The notes under the pieces: generated by a model
The model's input: the letters and a program-made list of their open reading frames with translations, nothing else
Told to the model about the DNA's origin: nothing
Database searches by the model: none
Shown here: piece by piece, positions 7,812 to 17,228 of the stretch
Layout: the number at the start of each line of letters is the position of its first letter
Numbering within the stretch: position 1 is the stretch's first letter
Assembly (NCBI RefSeq): GCF_937770335.1
Contig: NZ_CALJHY010000003.1
Location: forward strand, 248,001 to 312,000
Direction: 5' to 3'
From: an uncultured Glaciecola sp.
GTDB lineage: Bacteria > Pseudomonadota > Gammaproteobacteria > Enterobacterales > Alteromonadaceae
Length of the DNA: 64,000 bases
Program-made: the position numbers and the translations under genes

Positions 7812-10800
7812 CCAACAAACACCCGCGCGTTTCTGAACATACGCATCCAAGGACCATCTTCTTTCCATTCCTCAGGATGCCATGAGTTGCTAACCGTTCT
7901 AAATACACGCTCTGGGTGCGGCATCATAATAGTGCTGCGACCATCGAGTGATGTTAAACCGGTAATGCCTTGCTCTGAACCATTCGGATTGGCAGGATAG
8001 TCATTTGTTACATTACCGTAGTTATCGACATATCGCAGCGCAATCTGATTTTCATTTTGCAACGTTGATATCTGATTATCTGCAGTAAACTCCGCACGTC
8101 CTTCGCCATGAGAAACGGCAATAGGCATACGAGAACCTTGCATTCCTGCCAATAATACCGAAGGCGAGTCAGCAACTTCAACCATCGCTACGCGCGCTTC
8201 AAAGCGTTCAGATTGGTTGGTCACAAAATGTGGCCAATGCTGCGCACCCGGAATTAACGACTTCAAATTGGATAACATCTGACAACCGTTACACACACCT
8301 AGGGAAAAGGTAGTGTTACGTTCAAAAAACGTTTGGAAGGTAGCCTTTACCTGCGCATTAAACAAAATTGATTTAGCCCAGCCTTCCCCTGCACCTAGTA
8401 CGTCACCGTAACTAAAACCACCGCAGGCAACCAAACCAGCAAAGTTATCTAGATTACGTCCGGCTAGCATGTCACTCATGTGCACATCAATTGGCGTAAA
8501 ACCAGCACGATGGAATGCAGCTGCCATTTCAACATGTGAGTTAACACCTTGTTCGCGTAGTATCGCTATTTCAGGTTTAGCACCTACATTTATGAATGGG
8601 GCGGTAACGTCTTTATTTACATCGAACTTTAAAATACTGTGCAAACCTGGATTTTTCGAATCGCTTTTAGCATCGTGTTCTTGTTGAGCGCAGGTAGGGT
8701 TATCGCGCAGCGTTTGCATTGCAAAGGTAGTGCTTGACCATAACTGGCGAAAATAAGTACGAGTGTTTTTTACAATGCATTTACCTTCATTGAAGAAAGT
8801 AATTTGGTCGTTATCAGATACGGTGCCGATAGTATGGATTAATGGGCTTAATTCATACTTTGTAGCCAGTGCTAATACCGCTTCTTTAGCACTGTCACTT
8901 ACTTGAATAACCGCGCCCAATTCTTCACTAAATAAAGTCGATGCAACATCATTACCTAAACCGGTAATATCTACTTCTACCCCGGCTTTGCCAGCAAAAG
9001 CCATCTCGGTAATAGTCACAAATAATCCGCCGTCAGAGCGATCATGATAAGCACTAATTAGCTCTTTTTCGACAAGTTCCTGCATCAATAAGTAAAACGA
9101 TTTTAATTGCTTAGCAGAGTCAACATCAGGCGTTATTTGGCCTAGTTTTCCGTAAACCTGAGCTAAACATGAGCCCCCCATGCGATTTTGTTTGTTACCT
9201 AAATCGATTAACATCAAACTGCCGCCATCCATTTGACGTAGCTGTGGGGTAATCGTTTTACGTACATCTTTGACAGCGCCGAAAGCGGTAATGACTAATG
9301 ATAATGGCGAAGTTACGGCCTTTTCCTCTCCATTTTCTTGCCATGCCGTTTTCATCGACATTGAATCTTTTCCAACAGGGATAGTTAAGCCAAGTTCAGG
9401 GCACAACTCTTCACCTATCGCTTTGACCGCTGCGTATAATCCAGCATCTTCACCAGGGTGATTAGACGCGGACATCCAGTTTGCAGACAACTTAATACGT
9501 TTGATATCACCAATATTTGTCCCTGCAATATTGGTCAACGACTCAGCAACGGCCAAACGCGCTGACGCTGCATGGTTTAACAAAGCAACGGGCGTACGCT
9601 CACCAATTGACATCGCTTCACCGTAGTAGGTGTCAAATGCAGAGGTAGTCACGGCTACATCTGAAACAGGTACTTGCCATGGCCCTACCATTTGATCGCG
9701 CGCAACCATGCCAGTAACTGAGCGGTCACCGATGGTAATAAGGAAGGTTTTATCCGCTACAGTGGGTAACTGTAAAACTCGTTTTATCGCGTCTTCAACG
9801 TCAATAGCAATGGTATCAAACGCGTCGCCCTTGGCTGATGAAGAAACCACATCCTTGCTCATTTTAGGGGGCTTACCTAGCAATACATCCAATGGCATAT
9901 CAATGGGTTTATTACCAAATTTTTTGTCAGTTAAGGTTAACTGTTGCTCTCGAGTTGCCTCACCGACCACTGCAAAAGGTGCTCTTTCACGCTGACAAAT
10001 GGCTTCAAACACAGCGAGGTTTTCGGGTGCGACAGACATCACATAACGTTCCTGAGATTCGTTGCACCAAATTTCTAATGGCGACATACCCGGCTCATCA
10101 TTTGGTACATTTCGAAGCTCAAATATACCACCACGCTCAGCATCATTAACTAATTCAGGGAAAGCATTAGATAAGCCACCTGCCCCGACATCATGGATAA
10201 ACTGGATGGGGTTGTCATCACCTAGTTGCCAACACTTATCAATCACTTCTTGGCAACGTCTTTCCATTTCTGGGTTTTCGCGCTGCACAGATGCAAAATC
10301 AAGATCAGCATTACTTTCACCCGAGGCGACTGAAGACGCTGCCCCGCCGCCAAGACCGATGTTCATTGCTGGCCCCCCGAGTGCAATTAGTTTCGCACCA
10401 ACCGTAATCTCAGCTTTTTGAATATGATCCTTCTTTATATTACCCAGGCCACCAGCTAACATAATAGGCTTGTGATAACCGCGCACTTCTTCGCCATTAA
10501 AGCTATTTACTTTTTGTTCGAACGTTCTAAAATAACCGAGTATATTTGGGCGACCAAATTCGTTGTTAAATGCAGCTCCACCTAGAGGGCCTTCTAACAT
10601 GATATCGAGCGCTGTTACGATACGTGCAGGCTTACCATAGGGGACTTCCCATGGTTGTGGGAGTGTTGGGATATTAAGATTAGATACGGTGAAGCCAACT
10701 AAACCGGCTTTTGGTTTAGAACCTCGTCCAGTGGCACCCTCATCTCGAATTTCGCCACCTGAACCTGTAGCTGCACCGGCAAACGGCGATATAGCTGTTG

Positions 10801-11705
10801 GATGGTTATGCGTTTCGACCTTCATTAAAATATCAATATCTTGATGATGATAATCGTAGGCTTGAGTTTTCGCATCTGGATAAAAACGCCCGGCTTTCCA
10901 ACCTTCCATAACAGCAGCGTTATCTTTATAAGCGCTGTGCACATAGTCACCTCGACACTTCAAACGTATTTTTGATCATTTTGAATAATGATTTAGGTTG
11001 AACTGCACCATCAATTGTCCAATCTGCGTTAAATATTTTATGACGGCAATGTTCACTGTTGGCTTGCGCGAACATATACAATTCAATGTCATTTGGGTTA
11101 CGGCCTAGCTTTGTAAAACTATCAAATAGGTAATCAACCTCATCATCAGCTAGTGCTAAGCCTAATTTTTTATTGGCGTGCTCAAGTGCAATCTTGCCCT
11201 CTTCAAGAATAGGTACTGATGAAAAAGGCTTCGCGTCTGCTTGTACAAACAATTGTTGTGCATTTTCAAGTTGTGTAAATACTGCCTGAGTCATTCGATC
11301 ATGAAGCGGTGCAGCGATAGCACCTAAATCACTGCCTGAAAAATTAGCCGTTTTGTCACTAAACTCGATGTAGTAAGCAATACCGCGTTCTATTCGGTGT
11401 ATTTGTGACAATCCTGAATTCTTAGCAATGTCCGTCGCCTTTGATGCCCAAGGTGAAATAGTCCCTGGACGCGGCGTAACTAAAACAAAGTAACCGGAAT
11501 CATCAATATGTTCAGTGTGAGGTCCGTAGGTTAATAGTTGCGAAAGCACAGACATATCGGCTTCGTTCAACTCACTTTGTAAGTCGACAAAATGAACATA
11601 TTGAGCTTGAACACTCGACACGCCTATTCCTAGGGCAGCGAATTGAGCCAATAGCTTATCTTGTTTGAATGAAGAAAGAGCAGATGAACCGCGAAGAATT
11701 AACAT
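7808..11705 (-). CDS. purL: Phosphoribosylformylglycinamidine synthase PurL, with one apparent frameshift
   Basis: PurL converts FGAR to FGAM with glutamine and ATP in purine synthesis. The reading starts [15 protein letters not shown] at 11705 and runs to [11 protein letters not shown]. It then stops in frame 1 near 10953. From there the sequence continues one frame over as [17 protein letters not shown] to the end at 7808. Removing one base near 10948-10956 gives about 1298 aa, the normal large-type gammaproteobacterial length. Visible are the FGAM synthase core ([27 protein letters not shown]), both AIRS-like halves, and a C-terminal glutamine amidotransferase with GVCNGCQML (nucleophile Cys) and MMPHPERVF (His/Glu). 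Everything else is intact, so a sequencing error is more likely than a dead gene. Confidence 0.93.
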
Positions 11706-11957
11706 AATTTGGATACCAATTTGAGGCCGCAATACAGATTTTTGCAAGCAAAGGCGAAGGTCAGCAATTGGCGGCAGATTATAGAGCAAAAGCAAGCGAT
11801 TGATAAGTCATGATGTACGGAGAATTTTACTTTTTTTGCAATAACTTACTGGATGCTTTGGCTAAATTTAGTCACAATGGTACTTATGAAATCAAAAACG
11901 CGAATATTGATGGTAATGAGCATTAACAAAAAACCATCACTTAATAGAAAAATAGCC

Positions 11958-13439
11958 ATGCAATTCAACAAGATAATTGCGTGTATAATGTCTATTTGCG
12001 CATTTTTAGCGCTCAGTAGTTGCTCTCAACCGCAGCCATCGTCATCTTTAAGCTCTATTTTGGACGCGGGTGTGTTAAAAGTAGGCTCGGTTTATGGCCG
12101 AACAACCTATTATAATGGCCCAACATCGCCCGAAGGCTTCGAGTTTGAGCTGGCGCAAGGCTTTGCCGATTACCTAGGCGTCAAACTAGAAGTTTACCCT
12201 TACTACTCTTACAGAGAACTATTACCTCAGTTAGACAATCATCAAGTCGATTTAATTGCTGCTAACATCACCATGACGGAACAACGCAAATCAAAATATC
12301 GATTTGGCCCTGCGTATCAGTCGGTTAATTTTGAATTGGTGTATAAGAAAGGAGAAGATCGCCCGCGTGACATCGAGCAATTAGAAGGTGATCTAACCAT
12401 AGTAGCTAATGATTTATATCGAGAACCGCTAACCTCATTGATTGACGAAAGTGAAACGATGTTTTGGACGGAAACTGATGAAAAGGATATTGAAGAGTTA
12501 CTAGAAATGGTGTCCAAAGATGAATTGGACTATACCATTTCTGATTCAAATATCTTAGCCGTTGCGCGCAGACGCTATCCAAACCTTGGTATTGGCTTTT
12601 CGGTTACCGATACCTTAGAAATCGGCTGGTTACTCAATAAAGACACAGATGATTCATTGCGAGCGGCGTTAATCGAGTATTTCGGTAGTATTCAATCTAA
12701 TGGCTTTTTCAGTGCGCTTGAAGATAAATACTTTGGTCACGTTCAGTCATTCGATTATGTTGATACTCGCGCATTTATGCGGGCTGTAGACAAAACACTC
12801 CCTGTGTTTAAAGAATTATTTGAAGCTTATGCTGGTGACAATGATTGGCGCTTAGTGGCAGCTATGAGCTACCAAGAAAGTCATTGGAAACCAAAAGCGA
12901 AATCGCCGACAGGCGTGCGCGGCATGATGATGCTAACGTTAGGCACTGCCAAGGACATGAAGGTTACCTCACGTACTGATGCTGAACAAAGTATCAGTGG
13001 TGGCTCTCGATATTTCAGTAGCTTATTACGCAGAATACCAGCAAGGATCCAGTCTCCCGATCGTATATGGATGTCACTTGCCGCCTATAATGTTGGCTTA
13101 GGACACTTAGAGGATGCTCGAGTAATAACAGAACGCCAAGGCTATAACCCGGATTTATGGGTAGATGTGAAAAAGCATTTGCCACTGCTGCGGCAGAAAA
13201 AATTCTATAAATCGACACGTTATGGATATGCTCGTGGAGACGAGGCGGTTAATTATGTGGATAATATTCGACGTTATTATGACACGTTGATTTGGTTAGA
13301 AGACCAAACAGACTTACCTTTAATTGACGAATTGCCTGTAGACTCTGAAGGAGTGTTAGAAGATACATATCTTCAGAATGGTGAAAGCGACGCTGACGAT
13401 GCAGCGGCAGAAGAGTCTTTGCAAGAGACTACAAAATAA
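11958..13439 (+). CDS. mltF: Membrane-bound lytic murein transglycosylase F
   Basis: MltF cleaves peptidoglycan glycan strands to form 1,6-anhydro products. The protein has a lipoprotein-like signal (MQFNKIIACIMSICAFLALSSC, lipobox LSSC). A periplasmic solute-binding domain of family 3 follows (about 35-260, with FELAQGFADYLGVKLEVYPY). A C-terminal SLT domain carries the catalytic glutamate in AAMSYQESHW, plus GVRGMMMLT and AAYNVGLGHLEDAR. The chosen start gives about 493 aa. Upstream in-frame ATGs at 11853, 11886 and 11916 would add up to 35 residues, so the start is uncertain. The purL-mltF-tadA neighbourhood is conserved in gammaproteobacteria. Confidence 0.9.
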   Translation: MQFNKIIACIMSICAFLALSSCSQPQPSSSLSSILDAGVLKVGSVYGRTTYYNGPTSPEGFEFELAQGFADYLGVKLEVYPYYSYRELLPQLDNHQVDLIAANITMTEQRKSKYRFGPAYQSVNFELVYKKGEDRPRDIEQLEGDLTIVANDLYREPLTSLIDESETMFWTETDEKDIEELLEMVSKDELDYTISDSNILAVARRRYPNLGIGFSVTDTLEIGWLLNKDTDDSLRAALIEYFGSIQSNGFFSALEDKYFGHVQSFDYVDTRAFMRAVDKTLPVFKELFEAYAGDNDWRLVAAMSYQESHWKPKAKSPTGVRGMMMLTLGTAKDMKVTSRTDAEQSISGGSRYFSSLLRRIPARIQSPDRIWMSLAAYNVGLGHLEDARVITERQGYNPDLWVDVKKHLPLLRQKKFYKSTRYGYARGDEAVNYVDNIRRYYDTLIWLEDQTDLPLIDELPVDSEGVLEDTYLQNGESDADDAAAEESLQETTK

Positions 13440-13449
13440 GCCACCAGCT

Positions 13450-13480
13450 AAACTGGCAATAGTTTCTGCTAGTTTGATTA
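13450..13480 (+). terminator. Possible terminator after mltF
   Basis: AAACTGGCA and TGCTAGTTT form a 9-bp stem with one wobble pair and an 8-base loop, starting 11 bases after the mltF stop. The tail is only partly T-rich. Confidence 0.45.
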
Positions 13481-13618
13481 TATTTACTGTAACGTGATAC
13501 AAATAGAAATTAGAGCAGATTAATTGAACTTAAGTGGTAGATTACCCTCTAAATGATTGATCAAGCTCAGCCCACACACATTAGTGAACTGGGTATAAGA
13601 AATAAGCAATGTTAAGCG

Positions 13619-13641
13619 CGTTTGCTAAAAATAAGCAAACG
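13619..13641 (+). other. Hairpin upstream of a 50-aa ORF
   Basis: CGTTTGCT, a 7-base loop and AGCAAACG form a perfect 8-bp stem, 22 bases before the ATG of the small ORF. No T-tract follows, so it is probably an RNA leader structure or operator rather than a terminator. Confidence 0.4.
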
Positions 13642-13662
13642 TTAAATAAATAAGAGATATAG

Positions 13663-13815
13663 ATGAAAAGAAATAGAAGTTTTAACGCGTCTCGTCCACT
13701 GAGAGCGAGTAATCAACGCAGAACAATGCTCAAAAAGACGCATCAAAAGATAATGGCACGTCGCAAATTGTTTTCAATAACGGGACTAACAGATGAAGGG
13801 AGCGAAGACTGCTAA
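13663..13815 (+). CDS. Hypothetical 50-aa basic protein
   Basis: The reading frame from ATG at 13663 to TAA encodes 50 residues starting MKRNRSFNASRPLRAS. The first 35 residues are strongly basic (Arg, Lys, His) and the end is acidic (TDEGSEDC). A weak purine-rich AGAGAT precedes the ATG. I do not recognise a family. The charge profile resembles small RNA- or ribosome-binding proteins, but that is only a composition argument. It converges on tadA with a 1-base gap and has a hairpin just upstream. It could be a chance ORF. Confidence 0.45.
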   Translation: MKRNRSFNASRPLRASNQRRTMLKKTHQKIMARRKLFSITGLTDEGSEDC

Positions 13816-13816
13816 C

Positions 13817-14398
13817 TTAGCCTTTCTTTTGTTTTCTCCTTTGTTTAAAAAACGCAGAAATTTGAGCGCCACAATCATCCTGTAAACATCCCCCTGTAAC
13901 TTCCATTTTGTGATTAAGAGAGTCGTGTTGAACAATGTTCATGGTTGTTCCTGCGGCGCCCGTTTTTTGATCATAAGCACCGAATACCACTCTCTTTATG
14001 CGGCCATGAACTAGCGCTCCGGCGCACATAGGACAGGGCTCTAGCGTAACGTATAGGGTAGCATCGAGGACTCTGTAGTTTTCGAGGTTTTTAGCGGCTT
14101 CTCGTAATGCCAGCATTTCGGCATGAGCTGATGGATCATGCAGCGCTATTGACTGATTATAGCCTTGCCCAATGACCATCGAATCCACCACAATAATTGC
14201 GCCCACAGGTACTTCGCCAATGGCTTGTGCTTTTTCAGCGAGCAACATTGCTTGGCGCATAAAAGAGGCATCAGTTTCATTTTGACCCTCTTCAGACCAA
14301 TGACGCACGTCGGCTGTATTTTTTTGCAGTTTATTGCTTTTTTTAAGGCTTTGACTCGATGTGATCTGCACAGATTGGTCTTTGTCGGTATTTGTCAT
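13817..14398 (-). CDS. tadA: tRNA-specific adenosine deaminase TadA
   Basis: TadA deaminates A34 to inosine in tRNA-Arg(ACG). The 193-aa product contains the deaminase zinc motif HAEM (with the catalytic Glu) and PCPMCAGA, plus DPSAHAEMLALREAAKNLENYRVLDATLYVTLEPC, all diagnostic of TadA. The first roughly 45 residues (MTNTDKDQSVQITSSQSLKK onward) are low in complexity and extend beyond the usual N-terminus near ETDASFMRQAMLLAEKA, so the true start may be internal or the extension may be real. C-terminal residues are Lys/Arg rich. Genomic company with mltF and purL matches relatives. Confidence 0.93.
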   Translation of the reverse strand: MTNTDKDQSVQITSSQSLKKSNKLQKNTADVRHWSEEGQNETDASFMRQAMLLAEKAQAIGEVPVGAIIVVDSMVIGQGYNQSIALHDPSAHAEMLALREAAKNLENYRVLDATLYVTLEPCPMCAGALVHGRIKRVVFGAYDQKTGAAGTTMNIVQHDSLNHKMEVTGGCLQDDCGAQISAFFKQRRKQKKG

Positions 14399-14950
14399 TC
14401 AAACTTCGCTTGTTGAAAATGCGGTGTCTACTTACTGTATCCTCATGATACTAAGCCCTAAGAACCATGTCACTTTTATCGTGACTTTTATAGTCGCTTA
14501 TATCGTTACGGCACTTTCATAATTATCGTTAAGACAAATAAGGAGTTACAATTTAATTTTTGGTCAAATTCACCTATTATTAGCCCAATAACTAAAGTTA
14601 TATTGTTAACTGTACTAATTAAAAAAATAAATTATTGATTTAATTGAATTATATTTATGGCAAAGGTTTTGCAGATGGTTTTACTGAGTATTAAGTAAAG
14701 ACACGCATATACCAATACAAAGCAATCTCATCAGTAATTGGCGACCATATTTTTTGATAAAGCATAAAGTGTCTATTTTGAGCATATAAGCCTTTATTAG
14801 TGGAGATGAAATACCTACTATTAATGATAGGAATATGCGAAGCCAATAAACTTTTTAGTCTGTGATAATCGTTAAACCAGCTATTAACGACTACAAATAA
14901 AACTGACAATGACTTTGTTTATCGAATACCATGAGAAAAGGAGAACAAAA
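14399..14950. other. AT-rich intergenic region of 552 bases
   Basis: This stretch lies between divergent tadA and the PspB-like gene. It includes a very AT-rich block (about 14550-14660) and a small GTCAC-TTTTATC-GTGAC hairpin (14468-14484). A minus-strand ORF of 72 codons (14691-14909) exists but has no clear ribosome site or family and was not accepted. Confidence 0.45.
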
Positions 14951-15178
14951 ATGAATTTAACCGCGATTTTTATTGTAGCGATTATTGTGGGTGGGATAAC
15001 CAGTATCATATCTACACTATCTAACAAAAAAAACAAAGAATCTAACAAGTTAAGTAAAGCGGAACGCGACGATATGCAAGTGCAAATTGAGCAAATGAAC
15101 GCACGAATTGAAACACTAGAGCGAATTGTTACCGATGAAAAGTATTCTTTAAACCAACAATTTGCGGATCTAAAATAG
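14951..15178 (+). CDS. PspB-like small membrane protein
   Basis: A 75-aa protein with one N-terminal transmembrane segment (about residues 2-22) and a charged cytoplasmic coiled-coil tail. The tail (LSKAERDDMQVQIEQMNARIETLERIV) resembles phage shock protein B, in which RIQALESIL follows the same layout. PspB relays envelope stress to the PspA-PspF system. No pspA, pspC or pspF is nearby, so this is a PspB-like solo gene rather than part of a classical psp operon. The start at 14951 follows AAAAGGAGA; an upstream ATG at 14909 in the same frame lacks such a site. It is 15 bases before the M14 peptidase gene, so probably co-transcribed. Confidence 0.7.
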   Translation: MNLTAIFIVAIIVGGITSIISTLSNKKNKESNKLSKAERDDMQVQIEQMNARIETLERIVTDEKYSLNQQFADLK

Positions 15179-15193
15179 GAACCAAAAGTATAC

Positions 15194-16135
15194 ATGACTA
15201 CTCAAGACGAAAACTATTCGATTGGTACACCGGGCAAAGCTTGGGACACATTAGAAAAGCAGCAATGGCTAGCAGCACAGACTAAAAAACGAAGTTACTT
15301 TGAGGACGTCGAACAAAGGCTAGCAGCATTGGATAATACTGAGTATGAGGTTGAGCAATATGGTGTCTTGGCTTATGCTGATTTAGGCTTTTCTGACTAC
15401 CCGTTATATTGTGTCAAAGTAGGCACATTTGATAAAGACCGTGACACTATTCTTGTTTCAGGTGGCGTGCATGGTTATGAAACAAGTGGCGTGCATGGTG
15501 CTTTAGATTTTATTGAAAACGACGCTAAGAAATACTCGGACAAGATAAATATATTAGTTCTACCATGCATTAGCCCGTGGGGCTACGAGACGATAAATCG
15601 CTGGAACCCGCATACGATTGACCCGAACAGGTCATTTTACAACAATGGTCCAACTGGCGAAGCTAATTTAGCAATGCAATGTGCAAAGGCTTCAGGCCTC
15701 AACATCATCATGCATATTGACTTACATGAAACTACCGACACCGACAATTCCGAGTTTCGTCCAGCATTAGCAGCAAGAGACGCTATTGAACAGGGCCTTT
15801 GGGAAATTCCTGATGGTTTCTATACCGTGGGTGATAGTGCTCGACCGCAAAACGACTTTCAAACCGCGATTATTAATGCCGTAAAACAAGTGACTCATAT
15901 TGCGGAGGCTGACAGCAGTGGCAAAATAATTGGAGCAGATATGCAACAATTAGGTGTTATTAACTACGATAAAAAACCGCTGTTCTTATGCGGTGGCTTT
16001 ACTGATGCTATGTATGTCAGTACAACTGAAGTCTATCCAGATAGCCCCAATGCAACCCCTGAGGTTTGCATCAAAGCCCAAGTGGCGGCTATAACAGGCG
16101 CACTTGGATATGTACTAACTCATTCTTTGAGTTAG
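15194..16135 (+). CDS. M14 family metallocarboxypeptidase
   Basis: A 313-aa protein of the zinc carboxypeptidase/AstE fold. Zinc ligands are visible as HxxE in GGVHGYETSG (His93, Glu96) and the later His in MHIDLHET (His178). A substrate-binding NR pair is present in IDPNRSF, and a candidate catalytic Glu lies in YVSTTEVYP near the end. There is no signal peptide, so it is probably cytoplasmic. Length fits bacterial M14 proteins of unknown peptide substrate. It sits directly after the PspB-like gene and converges on the YlqF GTPase gene. Confidence 0.8.
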   Translation: MTTQDENYSIGTPGKAWDTLEKQQWLAAQTKKRSYFEDVEQRLAALDNTEYEVEQYGVLAYADLGFSDYPLYCVKVGTFDKDRDTILVSGGVHGYETSGVHGALDFIENDAKKYSDKINILVLPCISPWGYETINRWNPHTIDPNRSFYNNGPTGEANLAMQCAKASGLNIIMHIDLHETTDTDNSEFRPALAARDAIEQGLWEIPDGFYTVGDSARPQNDFQTAIINAVKQVTHIAEADSSGKIIGADMQQLGVINYDKKPLFLCGGFTDAMYVSTTEVYPDSPNATPEVCIKAQVAAITGALGYVLTHSLS

Positions 16136-16164
16136 TATCACAACCAAGCGATAGGAATGAAGCG

Positions 16165-17166
16165 CTAATTGCGCTTCTTCATCCTCGCACTTTGCTCTGC
16201 TCTTTTTTCTTCTCGTTTTTCTTTTCTGTCTTTTTTATCAGGTGTTAAGGAGCCATCTTTGAATTTCTGTTTACGTTTATCTTTATCCGTTATTTTCTTA
16301 GCTGCTACTTCAGCCATTTCTTTTTTCTCTTCGATCAGCATATCTGGTGTTTCAAGTGTAATCCGGCCTAACTTTCCTGAGCGAAGCTCGTTAATCAATA
16401 GCTCGCATATTTTATGCAGATTAACGCGTCCGCCCGCCCTTAAGGCACCTCGTTTTGCAGCAGCAAGTTCTAAAAATTCGATTTCAGTATCAGGTAAGTC
16501 ATCAATTTTAAAACGTTCTTTCATTAACTCAGGATACATTTTAATTAGATAATCAGCCGCATAAAAGCCAACATCATCATATTCCATCGCGGTGTCTTTC
16601 ACCGCGCCTGAAGCCGCTAAGCGATAACCTGTGTTGGGATTTTCAAGTTTTGGCCAAAGCACGCCAGGCGTATCAAACAAAACAATGCCACTACCTAAAT
16701 TAATACGTTGTTGATTTTTAGTGACTGCAGGTTCGTTTCCTGTTTTTGCGATAACGCGATCAGCTAGAATATTAATTAATGTCGACTTTCCAACATTAGG
16801 AATACCCATGATCATTGCGTTGACCGTTTTTACCGAAGCGTCTTTTTGCGCACAGGTTTTGCGAATAAGCTCGATAATTTGTTTCGTTTTTGCCGGATCA
16901 TCCGTCGATGTTGTAAACGTTTTAACACCCCGTTCTGATTCCAAGTGCGCTTGCCACTTAGCCGTCATTTCCGGATCCGCTAAATCGGCCTTGTTTAGAA
17001 TTTTTAGACAAGGTTTGTCTCCCCTTATTTTTGCTATTTCGGGGTTTTCACTTGAATAAGGAATACGCGCATCAAGTACTTCAATCAGAATATCAACCTG
17101 ACTAAGCGCTTCTTTTATTTCTTTTAGGGCTTTGTGCATATGCCCTGGGAACCAATGAACGGCCAA
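16165..17166 (-). CDS. ylqF: Ribosome biogenesis GTPase YlqF/RbgA
   Basis: A circularly permuted GTPase that acts late in 50S subunit assembly. The G motifs occur in permuted order: NKAD (in LKILNKADL) precedes GIPNVGKSTL (P-loop) and DTPG. The N-terminal AVHWFPGHMHKA is the family hallmark. The C-terminus is an RNA-binding-type tail rich in Lys, Arg and Glu. I prefer the TTG start at 17166, preceded by AGGATAG and giving the canonical N-terminus in about 333 aa. The frame extends 8 codons upstream to another TTG. It follows the KefB-type gene on the same strand. Confidence 0.9.
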   Translation of the reverse strand: MAVHWFPGHMHKALKEIKEALSQVDILIEVLDARIPYSSENPEIAKIRGDKPCLKILNKADLADPEMTAKWQAHLESERGVKTFTTSTDDPAKTKQIIELIRKTCAQKDASVKTVNAMIMGIPNVGKSTLINILADRVIAKTGNEPAVTKNQQRINLGSGIVLFDTPGVLWPKLENPNTGYRLAASGAVKDTAMEYDDVGFYAADYLIKMYPELMKERFKIDDLPDTEIEFLELAAAKRGALRAGGRVNLHKICELLINELRSGKLGRITLETPDMLIEEKKEMAEVAAKKITDKDKRKQKFKDGSLTPDKKDRKEKREEKRAEQSARMKKRN

Positions 17167-17228
17167 TTTGACTATCCTAAAAATTATCAATTGAATGCAT
17201 TTTACTGCATTTGATTTATTTTATTTGA

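Noticed and set aside
14691-14909. 72-codon minus-strand ORF (MSVLFVVVNSWFNDYHRLK...)
   Set aside because: No ribosome site, no recognised family, in an AT-rich spacer and running up to the leader of the PspB-like gene. Treated as chance.
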